DNA of 64,000 nt, taken from assembly GCA_948144175.1 (NCBI GenBank), contig CANXME010000812.1:992001-1056000 (forward strand), in the 5' to 3' direction. Positions 47,839-58,100 of this stretch are shown here, one piece after another. Each line of letters starts with the position of its first letter. Position 1 is the stretch's first letter. The DNA is from Closterium sp. NIES-65. Taxonomy: Eukaryota; Streptophyta; Zygnematophyceae; Desmidiales; Closteriaceae. Below the pieces are notes generated by a model. The model worked only from the letters and a program-made list of their open reading frames with translations. It had not been told where the DNA came from and did no database searches. A program made the translations under genes and the position numbers.

Positions 47839-48350
47839 GGCGATGACAGTGGAAGCTGTTGCGAGTACCTGTCTCAATGATATAGGGCCAGGGAGGGTGG
47901 GCGTCACCAAGCGAGAGCTGACGCGGTCCTGACCCCTGCTGCTGCCCCTGCTGCTGCTGTCGCGGAGCTAGGTACCAAGCCGCCACTCCAGTACCTGCAG
48001 CTGGCAGTCTCGCAGGTGCCCGAATAACCCAAGCGGCACCTCCACTAGCCGCTGTGGGGGAGTCACTAGACATGGCACCAGGCGAGGTCATGAAACAGGA
48101 AGGGAGGAACAGGAGACCAAGAGAGACAGTGGTGGGAGTAGTCTAGTGGGCCTTGATCGCCGTCTGGAACTCACTAGCCTTGCGAAACTGGGTGAAGTGG
48201 GTCATCTCAGTCTCAGGGAGGAGGCTGCTGAGGGCGATGCAGGTTGCAGTGTCGCGCGACTCCTAGGCAGTCAAGGCAGCACGGTAACATGCAAAGCGAT
48301 CTCTATCACTAGGAATACAACGTCTGACACTTTCCTACATCTTGTACCCC
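47839..48350 (-). mobile_element. Copia F remnant, piece 3 (gag)
   Basis: Minus-strand gag fossil. It reads ALSSLLPETEMTHFTQFRKA (compare the RRHLPTSERAHFSQYKSA region of the other copia gags), then a Gln-rich stretch and PPWPYIIETGTR, matching the CPYMIRTGPR start of the Cys/His motif in copia E. The left edge is the GGCGA duplication of copia E; the right limit is approximate. It has several breaks. It is the element boundary nearest to CesA. Confidence 0.72.
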
Positions 48351-48704
48351 TCTCAATATTGCAACCCCCTTCTTTGTTGGCCAACTTCTCTCACTCCCCA
48401 AACTCTATTGCTCCTAACTAGCCTACTACCTTGACAAGTCACACCACCTTGTGGCGGTTTATTCGCGTAGATTTGACAATGAGTAGTATGGTATGGGACT
48501 ATGATAACAGGATGAAGGATTTAAATGCTTAAAAGGGCAAGAAATGTTATTATTGGAGGGTGGAACGCCCTTTATATTGTACGCATCCACATTTATAGCT
48601 TATACAAGAGACAGGATGCAATTGTCAACTGAATATAAGCCATAGTTAACTTTCTTGTATGCGTTCCATCTATCCCACCTGAATGCTAGGCGCACTTCAG
48701 ACGA
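48351..48704. other. Unassigned AT-richer spacer between the transposon cluster and the CesA promoter
   Basis: About 350 bp without recognisable coding, LTR or RNA features. Base composition shifts from the GC-rich cluster to a more balanced, host-like sequence. It has no counterpart in the inverted promoter copy downstream of CesA. Confidence 0.5.
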
Positions 48705-49523
48705 CTTTGTGATTGAATCAAGAGAACCCACTTCGCTGCAACGCACCGCCCCCCCGTTTGTGCCTGCATATTCGATAAGAAAACGGTTGCGATACGCCAT
48801 TGTCAAGCTTACTAAGTCACAGGACCAATCAGAGCTAGCATGGCGCACAGCCATTGGCTGCTACATGTTCGCGTGTCGAATGGGTCGCATAACGACACTT
48901 GTGTCCTCCCGAGAAGTCGCATCAACCCTTGACCAGGCTCGGCTTGTGCCATCCATCGACAGTCGCAGCGGATGTACTGCGACCGGGACGCATAACCCTG
49001 GGTCGCATGGTCGTCCACGCGACCATCTCTACCGCACGATGCGGGGTCAAGAACGCCTTCTGATTCGTCATCCCAGCCCTGACGCGTCCTACCTGTCATT
49101 CACCTCAACTGCGCTTTGGCTGTCCCGAGTCGCATCTCTAATTTCTCCATTCGAATTGTGATTCAATCTGCTTCCTCTTCGACTCCCCCACCCAACCACT
49201 CCATCCACTTGCACGAAGATTCTGAATCGCCCAGTCGCCTCTAGCCTTCCGCGCATGTGCCGCTCCCGTCAATCCCAGCCAAGCCCCCAGCTACCCTTGT
49301 CGCCCCTCCACCACCTTCACTGTCTCACTTGCCATCCGAACAACCTCCTTTTCTTATAATGTGAAAACATTCCACACTTCACCCAGTGAGGCGGCAAAAA
49401 GCTGCTAGAAGCTTCTGACATCGTAGTGGTTGTAGCTGACATTGCGAATTCGGCTCGGTCGATTGAGTATCCTAGAGTGATAGAAAGGAAGCGCCCCCTG
49501 CGCGTTTGAGCTGGGAGGCCGCT
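48705..49523 (+). promoter_or_regulatory. CesA upstream region, conserved with an inverted copy at 54307-54765
   Basis: The 820 bp before the CesA start codon align in blocks with the reverse complement of 54307-54765. Shared blocks include TGTGATTGAATC (48708-48719), AAGTCACAGGACCAATCAGA with a CCAAT box (48814-48833), GTCGAATGGGTCG (48875-48887), CTGTCCCGAGTCGCATCTCT (49120-49139) and AGGAAGCGCCCCCTG just before the start codon (49486-49500). Two stretches, about 48896-49073 and 49223-49425, occur only here. The second contains TTCTTATAATG at about 49352, a weak TATA candidate. The promoter role is inferred from position and conservation. Confidence 0.65.
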
Positions 49524-52500
49524 ATGGAGCACAACACGGGTCTAGTGGCGGGCAGCCACAACCGGAACCACCTAGTCGTTATCCGGAAGGATTCCCAAGT
49601 GGTAATTCATCCATCCGTTCCACTTTACTAGTTTCTCTGGGGTCGACTGGAATTTATAACTCCTGAGTTCGCGGCTGTCGAAAGGATCGTTACCGATTTA
49701 CGAATCGTCACAGAACGGAGACTAGCAATTGTTACCGCACTTTGCACGCATTCCTCGTCAATAATATTCTTACGTGCAATTATCCACATCCTCTCGGATT
49801 CTCTCTTTATTCTGCTGCTGATTGTATGTCCTCTCCGCAGCCGCTGAACCAAGTGCTTTTTGTCATTGGCCCCACATTCCTAACGACCTTACTGTATTTC
49901 TGTTGCTATTTCTACATTTGTTGATCCGCAGTCGCACAACCCGACGTTTAATCCGATCATCTGCCAAATCTGTGGCGACGACGTGGGCCAGTTCGTAGAG
50001 GGCGGCATCTTCGTGGCGTGCCACGAGTGCGCGTACCCCGTGTGCCGCCCCTGCTACGACTACGAGCGCAAGGAGGGCAGCCGCGCGTGCCCGCAGTGCA
50101 AGACGTTCTACAAGCGATATAAGGGTATGTGCTACTAGCGAGTCAATGCGAGCATGTGCCCGGAGCGCAGACGTGTCGTGTGAACGACGTAGTATTGCTC
50201 GCACTTCTACCTTTTTCTTACCGTGCAGCTTTCGCACCGGAAGCCCATACATTCACGACGACAGCTTGCGTTTCGCCTCTAACATAGAAGCCTCTATTCA
50301 CACGCGATTTCCCCACAGGGAGCCCGCGCATTGACGAAGATGACGACGACGAGGACGACGATGAGGAGAGGAGCGACCGCGGAGGCGACAGGGGCGGCGC
50401 ATCGCTGGACGTCCCTACGACGTCGTACGCGTCGTACGTGTCACACAACGCGCAGGCGTCGTCGCAGTATCCGATGCTGACGTCCAACCAGGTCAACCCG
50501 GATCAGTCCGTCGCAACGGAGTACAACCCCGGCGCTATGGTGCCGGCCGGTACGATTCCGCCGCCCTCGGATTACAACAAGTACGAGCGTACGCCTAGCC
50601 GTGCGCCCAGCCAGACACCGAGCGCCAACGACATGGCCAGTAAGTTGACGCCGAAACGCTAATGGCATACATATGGCCTTTGAAAACCAAGAAATATAGA
50701 TTCTAGCAACTGCTACCTTCGTAAACTCTCTGCTATCGCTTTCATCTAATCATATGTACTTCCGCGTCTGTCTGCAGTGGAGCTCCGTGCCCCCAGCTAC
50801 GGGTACGGCAGCGTTGTCTGGAAGGATCGCGTGGAGTCGTGGAAGCAGCAGCAGGGTCGCATGGTAGTCGGCGACGGCAACGGAGCAGAGGAAGTTTCCG
50901 CAGGCGCCACTGCGGAAGGCGATCTCCCGTCCATGGACGAATCCCGTCAGCCTCTGTCGCGCAAGGTTCACTATCCGTCATCTCTCATCAGTCCGTACCG
51001 TCTGGTTATCGTGATTCGGCTGGCGGTTCTCGTTTTCTTCCTTCGCTGGCGGTGCCTGAATCCCGTCGACGGGGCGTGGTGGCTGTGGCTGATTTCGGTT
51101 ATCTGCGAGGTCTGGTTCGCGTTTTCGTGGATTCTCGATCAGTTCCCGAAGTGGATGCCAATCAAGCGAGAGACGTATCTGGACCGTCTGTCGCTGCGTT
51201 TCGATCGGAAGGGCGAGCCTTCGCAGCTGGCGGCCGTAGATCTTTTCGTGTCGACGGTGGATCCGCAGAAGGAGCCCCCGCTCACCACGGCGAACACGCT
51301 TCTCTCCATCCTGTCCGTTGATTATCCCGTCGACAAAGTTTCGGCTTACGTGCACGACGATGGTGGCGCGATGCTGACTTTCGACGCGATGGGCGAAACG
51401 GCGGAATTCGCGAGGCGCTGGGTTCCATTCGCGAAGAGATACAGCATCGAGCCGCGGGCACCCGAAGTGTACTTCACGCAGAAAGTTGACTACCTCAAGG
51501 ACAAGGTTGACCAGGATTTCGTCAAGGATCGTCGCCAAATGAAGGTGCGTTTCGGTTCGGGTGACAACCATTCTCGAAATTAATTTAGCACGAGACGCGC
51601 CTCAGAATATTCTATGTTGTCCCTTTTTTCTCTCGAAATTGAATGCGCACCTCTACGCAGATAGTCATCGAATTTCCCACTTCCCCGGGTCTCTGATTCT
51701 GTTTCCTGGTACCCATCCCTCCTGCTACAGAGGGACTACGAGGAGTTCAAGATCCGCATCAACTCTCTCGTCGCGCGCTCGCACAAGATGCCTGAGGACG
51801 GCTGGGTGATGCAGGACGGCACGCCGTGGCCCGGCAGCAAATCCCGCGACCATCCCGGCATGATCCAGGTTTTCCTCGGCCCCAGCGGCGGAACCGACGT
51901 GGATGGTAACCCGCTTCCGCGACTGGTGTACGTGTCTCGCGAGAAGCGCCCGGGTTACAACCACCACAAGAAGGCCGGTGCTATGAACTCGCTGATTCGC
52001 GTGTCGGCGATTCTGTCCAACGCGCCGTACATGCTGAATCTGGATTGCGATCATTACCTCAACGACAGCAAGGCGCTGCGCGAGGCCATGTGCTTCATGA
52101 TGGACCCGAACGTGGGCAAGAAGTGCTGCTACGTGCAGTTCCCGCAGCGATTCGACGGCATTGACCCCAACGATCGTTACGCCAACCACAACACCGTCTT
52201 CTTCGATGTAAGCCTCTTCCCATCCTCTCCATAAGCTTCTTCGTTTCACTTTCCATTTATGCCCGTCCGTTTTCTCCGTTGCACTACCAGCTGTGGCATT
52301 GGCTTGCGGTGCTGACTGCTGCTAACCCTCTCGTTCATCCTGATTCTCACTCCAACAGATCAACTTGCCAGGGCTCGACGGTATTCAGGGCCCATGCTAC
52401 GTGGGTACCGGTTGCTGCTTCCGTCGCCACGCGCTGTACGGCTACGAGCCGCCCAAGAAGGAGAAGAAGGCGCGGTGCGGCGGGCTCATGTGCTCGTGCT

Positions 52501-54007
52501 TCAGCTGCTGCGCGGGCGACCGCGGGAAGGAGGGCGGAGGCAAGCGCAAGAAGCTTCCGGACGGCACGCCGCTGCCCGCCGGCGCTGAGGCCTTCCTGGG
52601 AGACGACGATGGTGAGTTGACTCGTGGATTCGTTGCCTGTAATATTGAATCTGGTTTGAGAATAGGAGAAGTTGCCTCGCACTCCTCCCCTCCCCTTGCC
52701 AGTCATAATTTTCTCCTCTTCGTGTTCTCTGTTCTGTTCCACAGTTGAAGGCGACAGCCTGTTGGCGCTCAAGAAGTTTGAGAAGAAGTTCGGCCAGTCG
52801 CCCGTCTTCGTGCTCTCTACGTTCCACGAGGAGGGCGGCGGCGTGGCTTCTGCCAGTCCCGGGTCCACTCTTAAGGAGGCCATCCACGTCATCTCGTGCG
52901 GCTACGAGGAGAAGACGGAGTGGGGCAAGGAGGTATGCCTCGTCCCCATCCATACCATCTCGTTCGTTGCCCTTTTCTATTGTGTCCAGTGTCCATGTCT
53001 CATGCTATCTTTTCTCTGCACCCGTACCAACATGTTTTCTTCCCTCCACCCTCGTTCCCTCTCCCTTACAGCTTGGCTGGATCTACGGGTCGGTCACTGA
53101 GGATATTCTGACGGGCTTTAAGATGCACGCACGCGGCTGGCGCTCCATCTACTGCAAGCCGAAGCGCGCCACCTTCAAGGGAGGAGCGCCTATTAATCTG
53201 TCCGACCGTCTGCAGCAAGTGCTTCGGTGGGCGCTTGGGTCAGTGGAGATCTTCCTGTCCCGCCATTGCCCCATCTGGTACGGCTGGAAGGGCAACCGCC
53301 TCAAGATGCTTCAGCGGCTCTCTTACATCAACACCGTCGTTTACCCGTTCACGTCCTTCCCGCTGCTCATGTACTGCATGCTGCCCGCCATCTGCCTGCT
53401 GACCAACAAGTTCATCATCCCGTACCTGGATACAGTTTCCACGCTCTACTTCATCGCGCTTTTCCTCAGCATCTTTGCAACGGGTCTGCTTGAAATGAGG
53501 TGGTCCAAGGTCAGCATGACCGAGTGGTGGAGAAACGAGCAGTTCTGGGTCATCGGAGGGGTGTCGGCGCATCTTTTCGCTGTTTTCCAGGGCATGCTGA
53601 AAGTGCTAGCTGGTATCGACACCAACTTCACGGTTACAGCTAAGCAGGCGGAGGACGGCGAGTTTGCTGAGCTGTATCTGTTCAAGTGGACGTCGCTGCT
53701 CATCCCTCCTCTCTTCCTCATCATCTTCAACGTCCTCGGGATTGTCGCGGGAGTTGCAGTCGCGATGAATTCCGGAACCGCGGAGTGGGGCGATCTGTTC
53801 GGAAAGCTCTTCTTCGCCTTCTGGGTGATTGTTCACCTTTACCCCTTCATGAAGGGTCTCGGTGGGCGCAACGCCAAGATCCCCACGATCGTGATCGTGT
53901 GGTCGGTGCTGCTCGCCTCCATCTTCTCCCTCCTCTGGGTCAAGATCAGCCCCTTCGCCCCTAAGAGCGAGGGCCCCTCGCTCGAGTCCTGCGGCATCTC
54001 TTGCTAA
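49524..54007 (+). CDS. CesA: Cellulose synthase catalytic subunit, 8 exons, 1070 aa
   Basis: Family 2 glycosyltransferase that makes beta-1,4-glucan from UDP-glucose in plasma-membrane rosettes. Exons: 49524-49601, 49932-50124, 50319-50639, 50778-51544, 51731-52207, 52359-52611, 52745-52932, 53072-54007. All introns are GT-AG, phases agree, and the total is 3213 nt. The start is set by the plant-type N-terminus [10 protein letters not shown]. Domains: RING zinc finger 37-82 (four CX2C pairs), acidic variable region about 92-110, helices 1-2 about 272-318, first Asp in DDGG 391-394, P-CR about 410-520, DCD 558-560, class-specific region about 645-696 with a cysteine cluster CSCFSCC, TED 768-770, QVLRW 808-812, then six C-terminal helices and FTVTAK. 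All catalytic motifs are present and the length is normal for plant CesA. It looks functional. Introns are short (133-330 bp). Confidence 0.97.
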
Positions 54008-54244
54008 GTGTTGGTCATCTGCAGTGGCGCTTCCCCCAAGCGAGTTCCCTCACTCCACGATTTAGAATAGAGTCAGCAACAGCAGCAACAGAGGTAGCAA
54101 GAACAAGGTTGTGGTTCTCATAGCTTTTGTTAGGGATGTTGGTTTTGAGGGATGCTATTTAGGCCTAGAGAGATGTACTTATGCTGTTTTCTTTGGTGAT
54201 TGCCTTTCAAGTCCTTGTATTGCTATGCAAGCAAAACAATCATT
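54008..54244 (+). other. CesA 3' untranslated region (inferred)
   Basis: AT-richer stretch after the CesA stop codon (TAA 54005-54007) with a CAGCAACAGCAGCAACAG run at about 54072-54089. There is no clear AATAAA. It ends where the inverted CesA first-exon copy begins. Confidence 0.5.
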
Positions 54245-54306
54245 TTGTTCTGTCCGTTACCCAGAACTAGGTGGCTGTCCGCCACAAGGCCCCTGTTGTG
54301 CTACAC
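54245..54306 (-). pseudogene. Decayed inverted copy of CesA exon 1
   Basis: The minus strand matches CesA exon 1 and its leader: AGGAAGCGCCCCCTG, GAGCTGGGAGGCCGCT, then a start-codon equivalent that is GTG (54306-54304) followed by TAG where CesA has ATG GAG, then AGCACAACA and GTGGCGG-CAGCCAC. It lacks about 10 bp present in exon 1, and similarity fades near 54245. No later exon follows. It is a truncated pseudogene of the host's own CesA, lying about 240 bp beyond the CesA stop on the opposite strand. Confidence 0.8.
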
Positions 54307-54765
54307 AGCGGCCTCCCAGCTCAAGAGGGCAGGGGGCGCTTCCTGTCTATCACTCTTGGAAATACTCAACTCGACTGATCCAAAATCGAAAGAACTACAA
54401 CCACTGTGGGGTTTCACTGGCTTCGAGAGGATGGAGTGGTTTGGCTGGGGAAGGCGAAGAGGAAGCAGATTGAATCAAATCGAATGGAGAAAATAGAGAT
54501 GCGACTCGGGACAGCGAAAGCGCAGTTGAGCTGCATCACAGGTAAAACGCGTCGGGGCTGGGCTGTCGCTATACGACCCATTCGACGCGCGAATATTGAA
54601 CAATCAATGGGTGTGCGCCATAACAACTCTGATTGGTCTGTGACTTTGTAAACTTGACGAAGGCGTATCGCAGCCCTCTCTTATTGAATAGACGGGCTCG
54701 AGGGGGCGGTGCCCCTGAGCTATGCGCCTATTCTCGATTCAATCACAGAGCCCTTCGAGAAAATG
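54307..54765 (-). promoter_or_regulatory. Inverted copy of the CesA promoter, pointing into CesA
   Basis: The reverse complement of this stretch aligns with CesA upstream DNA (48705-49523) in order: TGTGATTGAATC, GCGATACGCC, AAGTCACAGACCAATCAGAG, ATGGCGCACACCCATTG, GTCGAATGGGTCG, GCCCCGACGCG, CTGTCCCGAGTCGCATCTCT, GATTCAATCTGCTTCCTCTT, CCACTCCATCC, GTGGTTGTAG and AGAGTGATAGACAGGAAGCG. Best blocks look about 85-95% identical by eye. It lacks two stretches of the CesA promoter (about 180 and 200 bp). If active it would transcribe leftward, antisense to CesA. Confidence 0.8.
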
Positions 54766-55122
54766 ACAAACCAAACCATTTACATCTATCTTACAAGAGT
54801 ACAGCGCTCAAGATGCGGTATAGTCTGTTGATAATTATTTTGCCAGCTACATCCTCTACTGATTGTACGTGTTTAAGTGTGGTTCAAAACTTTAGAGCTG
54901 ACATACATCATACTACCACCATCAACGTTAGGGGCAAAGTCATTGCAACAATATACCTGAGAAAAAAATGTAGATACATATGTGCACATTAGCTATATGA
55001 GTGTGAAACAGCTGAAATTTAGCTGCTGTCTTCTTGTCAAGCAGAGACCGCTCCAAGGTCTACATGATATTGTGCTGCACAGCACATAACCCCCTCATAT
55101 TCCACAGTACCTTCATCCTCCC
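54766..55122. other. Intergenic stretch between two convergent genes
   Basis: About 360 bp of balanced composition between the inverted CesA promoter copy and the stop codon of the minus-strand gene. It probably includes the 3' untranslated region of that gene. I see no RNA gene or further reading frame. Confidence 0.5.
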
Positions 55123-58100
55123 TCAGTCATATGTCTGCCTCAATTGCATCTCAGTCTCACTCTTCCATGTGGCATGCGATGATTGGCCCTTCATTCGCTT
55201 CGATTTCTCCTTGTCCTTGACTTTACTGTCCCCTTCCCGCCTTTTTGATTTCTCTCTGCCCGCTGCCACGTCAGCGTCCCCTGCTGGCCTATCGCGGCAA
55301 ATCGGGCAGACCACACCCTGCCCCGAGGAAGGAGTTTTAGGAACCTGACAGGTCGGGCAGATCCTGCAGTGTTTGGGGCGTTCGGGCAGAGTGAGAAAGG
55401 GGAAAAGGGAGAGGTGTGGGTGAAGTTATTACTAAAACAAAAACAAGACTAAATGAAGTCAAAACTGGGACTAGATGATAAAACTTGAAAAAACTGCCCA
55501 GCTCGACCACCAAGCCAGTTTGAGACGTCTCAAAACTAATGAAGTCAAAATCTGGGAATATACAATTGTAAACAAGACTTAAATCAAGTCAACAGTAAAA
55601 CTTGAGAACAACTGCCCAGCTCGACCACCAAGCCCACCTTTTCTCCCTCCCCCCACCCCCCATCCCCCTTCCCCCTACTCTCCCCTTCACTTACCCATTG
55701 TTACCCATTTTTTTTGTCCAAAAAATCACCCACCCCAACAACACCTTTCTGCACCTCTTTCCACCTTTCAACCCCAGACCGGAACATTACTTTCCTCACC
55801 TCCCCCCCAACCCTACCCGCAAGAGGCGATCCACAGCATCGGCTTCAGAAGGCATTTACACCTCCCTCCATACACCTTGCACCACTCTGCACCTCTACCC
55901 ACCTGAGGAGATCCACAGCATCGGCTTCAGAAGGCAAGGACCCATACTTACCTCCCTGCAACCACTACCCATTTGCACCACTCTGCACCTCTACCCACCT
56001 GAGGAGATCCACAGCATCGGCCTCAAAAGGCAAGGAACCATACTTACCTCCCTGCAACCAGCCCTTACGCACCTCCCTGCACCTCTCTGCACCTCTCTGC
56101 ACCTCTCTGCACCTCTCTGCACTTCTCTGCACCTCTTCCTCCCGACTAAACCGTTTCATATTCATTATTCCCCGTATCCCACCCACCTGAGTAAATCCAC
56201 TGCATCTGCTTTAGGTGGCATTGAAACGCCCACTGCCTTTCTGCCACGTGTCGCATCCCCATTTGCTGCGTTGGAGCCTTCTGCTCCCTCTTCCCCCCCT
56301 TCCACAGCAGCAGGTTCAGCAGCAGGGGCGTTAGGGTTTCTCACAGGTGCTGCTACAATCTCCCGTGCTGGAAGGGGGGAGATTACAGGGAAGGGAGGCA
56401 AGGGAATGGGTGAATGAAGGGACATTATATTTTGCACTGCAGCAGCGGCAGCAGCAGGGGCGTTAGGATTTCTCACAGGTGCTGTTACGATCTCCCGTAC
56501 TGGAAGGGGTTACGGGGCAGAGATAGAAGAGGTGAAGGGAAGGGGCGGTATGTTTTTCCAAAGCAGCAGCAGCAGCAGGTTCAGCAGCAGGGGCGTTCTG
56601 GTTTCTCACAGGTGCTGCTACGATCTCCCGTACTGGAAGGGGGAGGGGGAGGCAAGGGAATGGGTAAATGGAGGGACAGATTATATCTTGCACGGCAGCA
56701 GCTGCAGCAGCAGGGTCAGCAGCAGCAACAGCAGCAGCCGCAGGGGCGTTTGGGATTCTTACAGAAACCCCGGAAAGAGGGAGATAACAGGTGGGAGGGG
56801 GCAAGGGAATGGATTAATAGAGGGTCATATGTATTAAGACCCAGCACTGCAGTAGCAGCAGCAGCAGCAGCAGCAGGGGAGTTTCGGTTTCTCACAAGTG
56901 CTGCTACGATCTCCCGTACTGGAAAAGGGGCGAAGGGGGGGAGAGGGCAGGAGCAGAAGAGGGAGCAAGCAGGAGGCAGAGGAGATGGGCTAAAGAGCGT
57001 TTCCACTGCAGCAGGGTTAGCAGCTGCAGCAGCGGCAGCAGCATTGTGCAGCTGCAGCCGCGACAGCAGCGGCAGCAGCATTGTGCTGTACCGATCAAGG
57101 CGTGATTGGTTCGCCCATCCGCCGAAACTAGTTTACGCAAGGAGGCTTTTCGGAAGCTAAGGGTTTTTCCAGATCTGCATTTTTCACACTCGTTTTTTAA
57201 CTGTTGATCCTTTGCTTAAGCGTCTTTACAACTACTGCAGCCCTTCAAGTATGAGTCAAGGTGACCCTTGAGATGGGCTAAAGAGCGTTTCCACTGCAGC
57301 AGGGTTAGTAGCAGCTGCAGCAGGGTTAGCAGCTGCAGCAGCGGCAGCAGCAGGGGCAGCAGGCGCAGGTGCAGTGACAGCGTGTGGAAGGGGCGCTGAA
57401 AGATCCAGGGAATGAAGGTTCGGGTTCTGAAGGAGGCGACTCAAAAGTCGTCTCATGTCTCGCGGTTTTTATATGGCGCGCTGGAAGATTCAGGGAATGA
57501 AGGTTCGGGTTCAGCAGAATCTAGAAAACTCACCCCCACCACCAACCCCCTAAGACCCCCTCTCTCGGTACACCACCGTCGCAGGAGCAGGAGGCAAGAG
57601 ATATAAGGTGCTCTTAGAGATTCAAGCCTGAAGGTTCGGGTTCAATACAAGTTCAAAGACTCACCCCCTGCCTGCCTGTCTCGGTACACCACCACTGCAG
57701 AAGCAGCCGCAGCCACCCCTAAGAAGCGGTGGAGAAGAGTGTCTCTTCGCAGCCACCCGAGAAGCGGTGGAGAAGAGTGTCTCTTCGCAGCCACCCCTGA
57801 GAAGCGGTTGAGAAGAGTGTCTCTTCGCAGCCACCCCTGAGAAGCGGTTGAGAAGAGTGTCTCTTCGCAGCCACCCCTGAGAAGCGGTTGAGAAGATTGT
57901 CTTCGCAGCCACCCCTGAGAAGCGGTTGAGAAGAGTGTCTCTTCGCAGCCACCCCCACAACAGACACACTGAGAAGAGGATAGTGCACGGCCACTCTGTC
58001 TCACTCACCCCAACCCCCACACCACCCACTCACCCCCACCACCAACGCCTCCTGCTCGTCTTTCTCGGTACACCACCGCTGCAGGAGCAGCCGCAGTCAC

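Noticed and set aside
48600-48854. Possible short conserved gene antisense to the CesA promoter (similar frame at 54651-54770)
   Set aside because: The peptide similarity follows from the inverted duplication of promoter DNA. Both frames are short and interrupted differently.
56414-57160. 248-aa plus-strand frame rich in Gln/Gly
   Set aside because: Shadow of the CAG/GCAGC-rich exon 3 edge array on the opposite strand; no domain.
57717-57958. CRISPR-like array
   Set aside because: Direct 40-bp units without unique spacers, inside a spliced eukaryotic gene.
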